Below are positions 7,339 to 10,026 of a DNA stretch of 10,026 nucleotides, one piece after another. Made by a program: the position numbers and the translations under genes. Below the pieces are notes generated by a model, which ran no database searches, was not told where the DNA came from, and saw only the letters and a program-made list of their open reading frames with translations. The number at the start of each line of letters is the position of its first letter. Position 1 is the first letter of the stretch. Source of the stretch: Burkholderiales bacterium UBA1834 (lineage in GTDB: Bacteria; Pseudomonadota; Gammaproteobacteria; Burkholderiales; Burkholderiaceae_C); NCBI GenBank assembly GCA_002339015.1, contig DDJC01000042.1, positions 1-10,026 of the forward strand, in the 5' to 3' direction.

Positions 7339-7367
7339 AAAGAAAAGGGGCAGCCAGGCCGCCCCTT
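7339..7367 (-). terminator. Rho-independent terminator after lpdA
   Basis: On the minus strand AAGGGGC (7367–7361) pairs perfectly with GCCCCTT (7351–7345) around a 9-base loop and is followed by a T-rich tract (TTCTTT). It lies about 30 bases past the lpdA stop codon and about 50 bases before the zapE start. It is the strongest terminator in the window and marks the probable 3' end of the odh operon transcript. Confidence 0.85.
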
Positions 7368-7397
7368 GCCGATGCTCGCCCAGCGCGGGGCGAAGGA

Positions 7398-8828
7398 TCA
7401 GAAGTTTAAGGTGCGCTTGTCTACCGCAAGCGCGGCTTCCTTGGTCGCCTCGCTCAGGCTGGGGTGCGCGTGGCAGATGCGGGCGATGTCTTCGGCGCTG
7501 GCCTTGAATTCCATGGCCACCACGGCCTCCGAGATCAGTTCGCTGGCCATCGGGCCGATGATGTGCACGCCCAGGATCTCGTCCGTCTTGGCGTCGGCGA
7601 TGAACTTCACGAAACCGGTGGTGTCGCCCAGGGCCCGTGCGCGCCCATTGGCAATGAAGGGGAAGGAGCCAGCCTTGTAGGGCCGCCCTTCCGCTTTCAG
7701 CGCCTGTTCGGTTTTGCCGACCCAGGCGATCTCCGGGCTGGTGTAGATCACCCAGGGAATCGTGTTGAAGTTGACGTGGCCGTGCTGGCCCGCGATGCGC
7801 TCGGCCACCGCCACGCCCTCTTCTTCTGCCTTGTGTGCCAGCATGGGACCGCGCACCACATCGCCCACCGCCCAGACATTGGGCAGGTTGGTCTTGCAGT
7901 CGTCGTCCACCACGATGGCGCCGCGTTCATCGAGCTTCAGGCCCACGGCCTCGGCATTCAGACCATTGGTGTTGGCCGTGCGGCCGATCGAGATGATCAG
8001 CTTGTCGACCTCGAGCTTGTGCTCGGCGCCCGAGGCATCGGCGTAGCTCACGGTCACGCCCTTCTTGGCGGCCTTGACCTCGCTGATCTTCACGCCCAGC
8101 TGCAATTTCAGGCCCTGCTTGGTCAGCACCTTCTGGGCTTCCTTGGCCACCTGCTCGTCCACCGCGGCCAGGAAGGTCGGCATCGCTTCGAGGATGGTCA
8201 CGTCGGCGCCCAGGCGGCGCCACACGGAGCCCATCTCCAGGCCGATCACGCCAGAGCCGATCACGCCCAGCTTCTTGGGCACGTCGCCGATGCTGAGGGC
8301 GCCATCGTTGGACAGGATCTGCTTCTCGTCGAAAGGCGCCCCGGGCAGCGCGCGGGCGTTGGAGCCCGTGGCGATGATGATGTGCTTGCCCGTCAACGTC
8401 GCGGGCTTGTCGCCGGTCACGTCGATCTGGTAGCTGCCTTCAGCAGCCTTCGTGAACGCGCCACGACCGTGGAAGAAGCTCACCTTGTTCTTCTTGAACA
8501 GGAACAGGATGCCGTCGTTGTTCTGTTTGACCACCGTATCCTTGCGGCCGATCATCTTGGCGATGTCCAGGCTCAGGCCCTGCACACCGATGCCGTGCTC
8601 GGCGAAATGGTGGCTGGCGTGGTCGTAGTGTTCGGACGACTGCAGCAGCGCCTTGGAGGGGATGCAGCCGACGTTGGTGCAGGTGCCGCCCGGCGCGGGG
8701 CCGCCCTTGCTGTTCTTCCACTCGTCGATACAGGCGACCTTGAAGCCCAGCTGGGCCGCGCGGATGGCAGCGATGTAGCCGCCGGGGCCTGCGCCGATGA
8801 CGATGACGTCGAATTGGTTGTCGGACAT
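7398..8828 (-). CDS. lpdA: Dihydrolipoyl dehydrogenase (E3 component of the 2-oxoglutarate dehydrogenase complex)
   Basis: This FAD enzyme reoxidises dihydrolipoyl groups on the E2 subunit and passes electrons to NAD+. The 476-residue product has the family length. Visible are the FAD-binding GAGPGGYIAA (12–21); the redox disulfide in GGTCTNVGCIPSKALL (Cys50 and Cys55); ATGSN (153–157); the NAD-binding GSGVIGLEMG (191–200); the second FAD motif WAVGDVV (319–325); and the C-terminal interface HAHPSLSEA with catalytic His455 and Glu460. There is no N-terminal lipoyl domain, unlike the E3 that accompanies pyruvate dehydrogenase in many Burkholderiales, and this, with odhB nearby, assigns it to the 2-oxoglutarate complex (inference). 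The ATG at 8828 has no Shine–Dalgarno sequence. It lies 57 bases after the SHOCT–PspC gene and is probably co-transcribed with it and odhB. Confidence 0.97.
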   Translation of the reverse strand: MSDNQFDVIVIGAGPGGYIAAIRAAQLGFKVACIDEWKNSKGGPAPGGTCTNVGCIPSKALLQSSEHYDHASHHFAEHGIGVQGLSLDIAKMIGRKDTVVKQNNDGILFLFKKNKVSFFHGRGAFTKAAEGSYQIDVTGDKPATLTGKHIIIATGSNARALPGAPFDEKQILSNDGALSIGDVPKKLGVIGSGVIGLEMGSVWRRLGADVTILEAMPTFLAAVDEQVAKEAQKVLTKQGLKLQLGVKISEVKAAKKGVTVSYADASGAEHKLEVDKLIISIGRTANTNGLNAEAVGLKLDERGAIVVDDDCKTNLPNVWAVGDVVRGPMLAHKAEEEGVAVAERIAGQHGHVNFNTIPWVIYTSPEIAWVGKTEQALKAEGRPYKAGSFPFIANGRARALGDTTGFVKFIADAKTDEILGVHIIGPMASELISEAVVAMEFKASAEDIARICHAHPSLSEATKEAALAVDKRTLNF

Positions 8829-8885
8829 GGTGTGGTGTGCGTCAGGTTGGTGGCGTGGCTTCGGCAGGCTCGCTCGGTGACATCT

Positions 8886-9233
8886 TCACCGGCCGTCTTC
8901 GGGCACGAAGATCCACAGCAAAACGTAAATCAGGAGGCCTGCGCCCCAGAACAGGAACAGCAGTGTGAAAGCCAGGCGCCAGACCCAGGACTCGATGCCC
9001 GTGAGCCGCGCAATGCCGCCGCAGATGCCGCCCATCCAGCGGTCCTCGGTCGAGCGGCGCAGGCGCTGCACGGCGGCCCCGACATGGTCAGGTGTGCTGG
9101 CAGCATGGGCCGCGCCCAGAGGCGCCTGGCTGGCGGCGATCAAGCGCGCCTTGGCCTGCTGGAACTCTTCGGCGCTCAGCACGCCGCGCTCCTGAAGCGC
9201 GGCCAGGCGTTCGAGTTCATCGGCAAGTGACAT
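8886..9233 (-). CDS. SHOCT–PspC domain small membrane protein
   Basis: A 115-residue protein with two recognisable parts. Residues 3–33 (ELERLAALQERGVLSAEEFQ...) match the SHOCT motif, a short helical oligomerisation module. Residues 59–113 match the PspC domain: a basic RxSTEDRWMGGICGGIA start, then a hydrophobic segment (about 84–110) ending in 'WIFVPEDG'. An Ala/Pro-rich linker joins them. It should be an inner-membrane protein with one membrane-spanning hydrophobic stretch and no cleavable signal peptide. PspC in enterobacteria is part of the phage-shock envelope-stress response, but no pspA or pspB is seen here, so the cellular role is unknown. The ATG at 9233 has a clear AAGGAG. It sits between odhB and lpdA on the same strand with 114- and 57-base gaps and is probably transcribed with them. 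Confidence 0.88.
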   Translation of the reverse strand: MSLADELERLAALQERGVLSAEEFQQAKARLIAASQAPLGAAHAASTPDHVGAAVQRLRRSTEDRWMGGICGGIARLTGIESWVWRLAFTLLFLFWGAGLLIYVLLWIFVPEDGR

Positions 9234-9239
9234 GGCGTG

Positions 9240-9245
9240 CTCCTT
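9240..9245 (-). promoter_or_regulatory. Strong Shine–Dalgarno sequence of the SHOCT–PspC gene
   Basis: On the minus strand this reads AAGGAG, six bases before the ATG at 9233. It fixes the start of the gene and is the only clear Shine–Dalgarno sequence before any start codon in the window. Confidence 0.8.
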
Positions 9246-9263
9246 GTAGGGAGGCTTGCAGCC

Positions 9264-9312
9264 GTTTTGCAGGTCCGAGCGAGCCCTTGTGAGGCCCGCC
9301 CGGCCGCAAAAC
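9264..9312. repeat. Inverted repeat in the odhB–pspC-like intergenic gap
   Basis: GTTTTGC (9264–9270) is the exact reverse complement of GCAAAAC (9306–9312), with 35 GC-rich bases between. The 114-base gap between the odhB stop and the SHOCT–PspC start holds no other feature that I can support; the repeat has no T-tract placed as in a simple terminator. It might form the base of an RNA hairpin that protects or processes the odhB 3' end, or it may be chance. Confidence 0.35.
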
Positions 9313-9347
9313 AGTGCAAACGGGGGTCAACAGGTCAAAGCGTCCGA

Positions 9348-10026
9348 TCAGATGTCGAACAGCAGGCGGGCCGGATCTTCCAGCGCTTCCTTCATGGCGA
9401 CCAGGCCCAGCACGGCTTCGCGGCCGTCGATGATGCGGTGGTCGTAGGACATGGCCAGGTAGTTGATCGGGCGGATCACGATCTGCCCGTTCTCGACCAC
9501 GGCACGGTCCTTGGTGGCGTGCACGCCCAGGATGGCCGATTGGGGCGGGTTGATGATCGGGGTGGACAGCATCGAGCCGAACACGCCGCCGTTGGAGATG
9601 GAGAAGGTGCCGCCGGTGAGCTCTTCGAGCCCCAACTTGCCGTCACGGGCCTTCACACCGAACTCGGCGATCTTCTTCTCGATCTCGGCAAAGGTCATCT
9701 GGTCCACATTGCGCAGCACCGGCACCACCAGGCCGCGGGGCGAGCCCACGGCCACACCGATGTCGAAGTAGCCGTGGTAGACGATGTCGTTGCCATCGAC
9801 CGAGGCGTTGATGACCGGGTACTTCTTGAGCGCATGCACGGCCGCCTTCACGAAGAAGCTCATGAAGCCCAGCTTGACGCCATGTTCCTTCTCGAACTTC
9901 TCCTGGAACTTCTTGCGCATCTCCATCACGGGGGCCATGTTCACTTCATTGAACGTGGTCAGGATGGCGTTGGTGGCCTGCGACTGCAGCAGACGCTCGG
10001 CCACGCGGGCGCGCAGGCGGCTCATC
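9348..10026 (-). CDS. odhB: Dihydrolipoyllysine-residue succinyltransferase (E2 of 2-oxoglutarate dehydrogenase), C-terminal part; runs off the right edge
   Basis: This subunit (also called sucB) forms the core of the 2-oxoglutarate dehydrogenase complex and transfers the succinyl group from lipoyl-lysine to CoA in the TCA cycle. The window holds the last 225 codons, which are most of the catalytic acyltransferase domain; the lipoyl and E1/E3-binding domains lie beyond the right edge. Family signatures are MSRLRARVAERL at the fragment start, ILTTFNEVNM (21–30), the GLVVPVLR segment (98–105), SNGGVFGSMLSTPIINPPQS (144–163) and the active-site motif SYDHRIIDGRE (193–203 of the fragment), with catalytic His196 and Asp200. 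The STPIINPPQS and 'DGKLGLEELTGG' segments favour the succinyltransferase over the pyruvate-complex acetyltransferase. The ATG at 10025 is internal, not the true start. The nearby lpdA supports the assignment. Confidence 0.95.
   Translation of the reverse strand, partial: MSRLRARVAERLLQSQATNAILTTFNEVNMAPVMEMRKKFQEKFEKEHGVKLGFMSFFVKAAVHALKKYPVINASVDGNDIVYHGYFDIGVAVGSPRGLVVPVLRNVDQMTFAEIEKKIAEFGVKARDGKLGLEELTGGTFSISNGGVFGSMLSTPIINPPQSAILGVHATKDRAVVENGQIVIRPINYLAMSYDHRIIDGREAVLGLVAMKEALEDPARLLFDI

Noticed and set aside
6548..7507. A 319-codon open frame on the plus strand opposite zapE
   Set aside because: It is antisense to the Walker A/B region of ZapE and runs through the lpdA terminator into the lpdA end; not credible as a gene.
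7464..9230. A 588-codon open frame on the plus strand opposite lpdA and the SHOCT–PspC gene
   Set aside because: It is a GC-driven shadow: its translation is low-complexity (His/Gly/Ala/Val/Arg-rich) and it spans two well-supported genes and the gap between them on the other strand.

Overview
The window is about 10 kb of high-GC chromosome from what looks like a beta-proteobacterium of the order Burkholderiales. This placement is inferred from the GC-rich codon use, the odhB–lpdA–zapE order, and the resemblance of PurL, GlnD and the DUF465 protein to that group; no rRNA or marker search was possible. The content is core housekeeping DNA. I see no tRNA or rRNA gene, insertion sequence, CRISPR array, phage gene or compositional break.

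Left part (1–4956): the 5' part of purL (purine synthesis) points left off the window edge. Across a 250-base divergent region lies map (methionine aminopeptidase), then a rho-independent terminator, then glnD (the nitrogen-sensing uridylyltransferase). Middle (4957–6175): a small DUF465/YdcH-type coiled-coil protein on the minus strand and a PP2C-type protein phosphatase on the plus strand diverge from a compact shared promoter region with overlapping -10 boxes and nested inverted repeats.

Right part (6179–10026), all on the minus strand and so read right to left: the 3' part of odhB (E2 of 2-oxoglutarate dehydrogenase), a small SHOCT–PspC membrane protein, lpdA (E3 of the same complex), a strong terminator, and zapE (AFG1-like division ATPase). 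odhB and lpdA supply two of the three activities of the 2-oxoglutarate dehydrogenase complex; odhA would be expected just beyond the right edge.

There is no convincing new multi-gene system here. The points most worth a second look are: the PspC-family gene inside the TCA-cycle operon; the ydcH/phosphatase divergent promoter, with a probably leaderless phosphatase mRNA and two mutually exclusive hairpins in the ydcH leader; a probably leaderless map mRNA; and the near absence of Shine–Dalgarno sequences, since only the PspC gene has a clear one.
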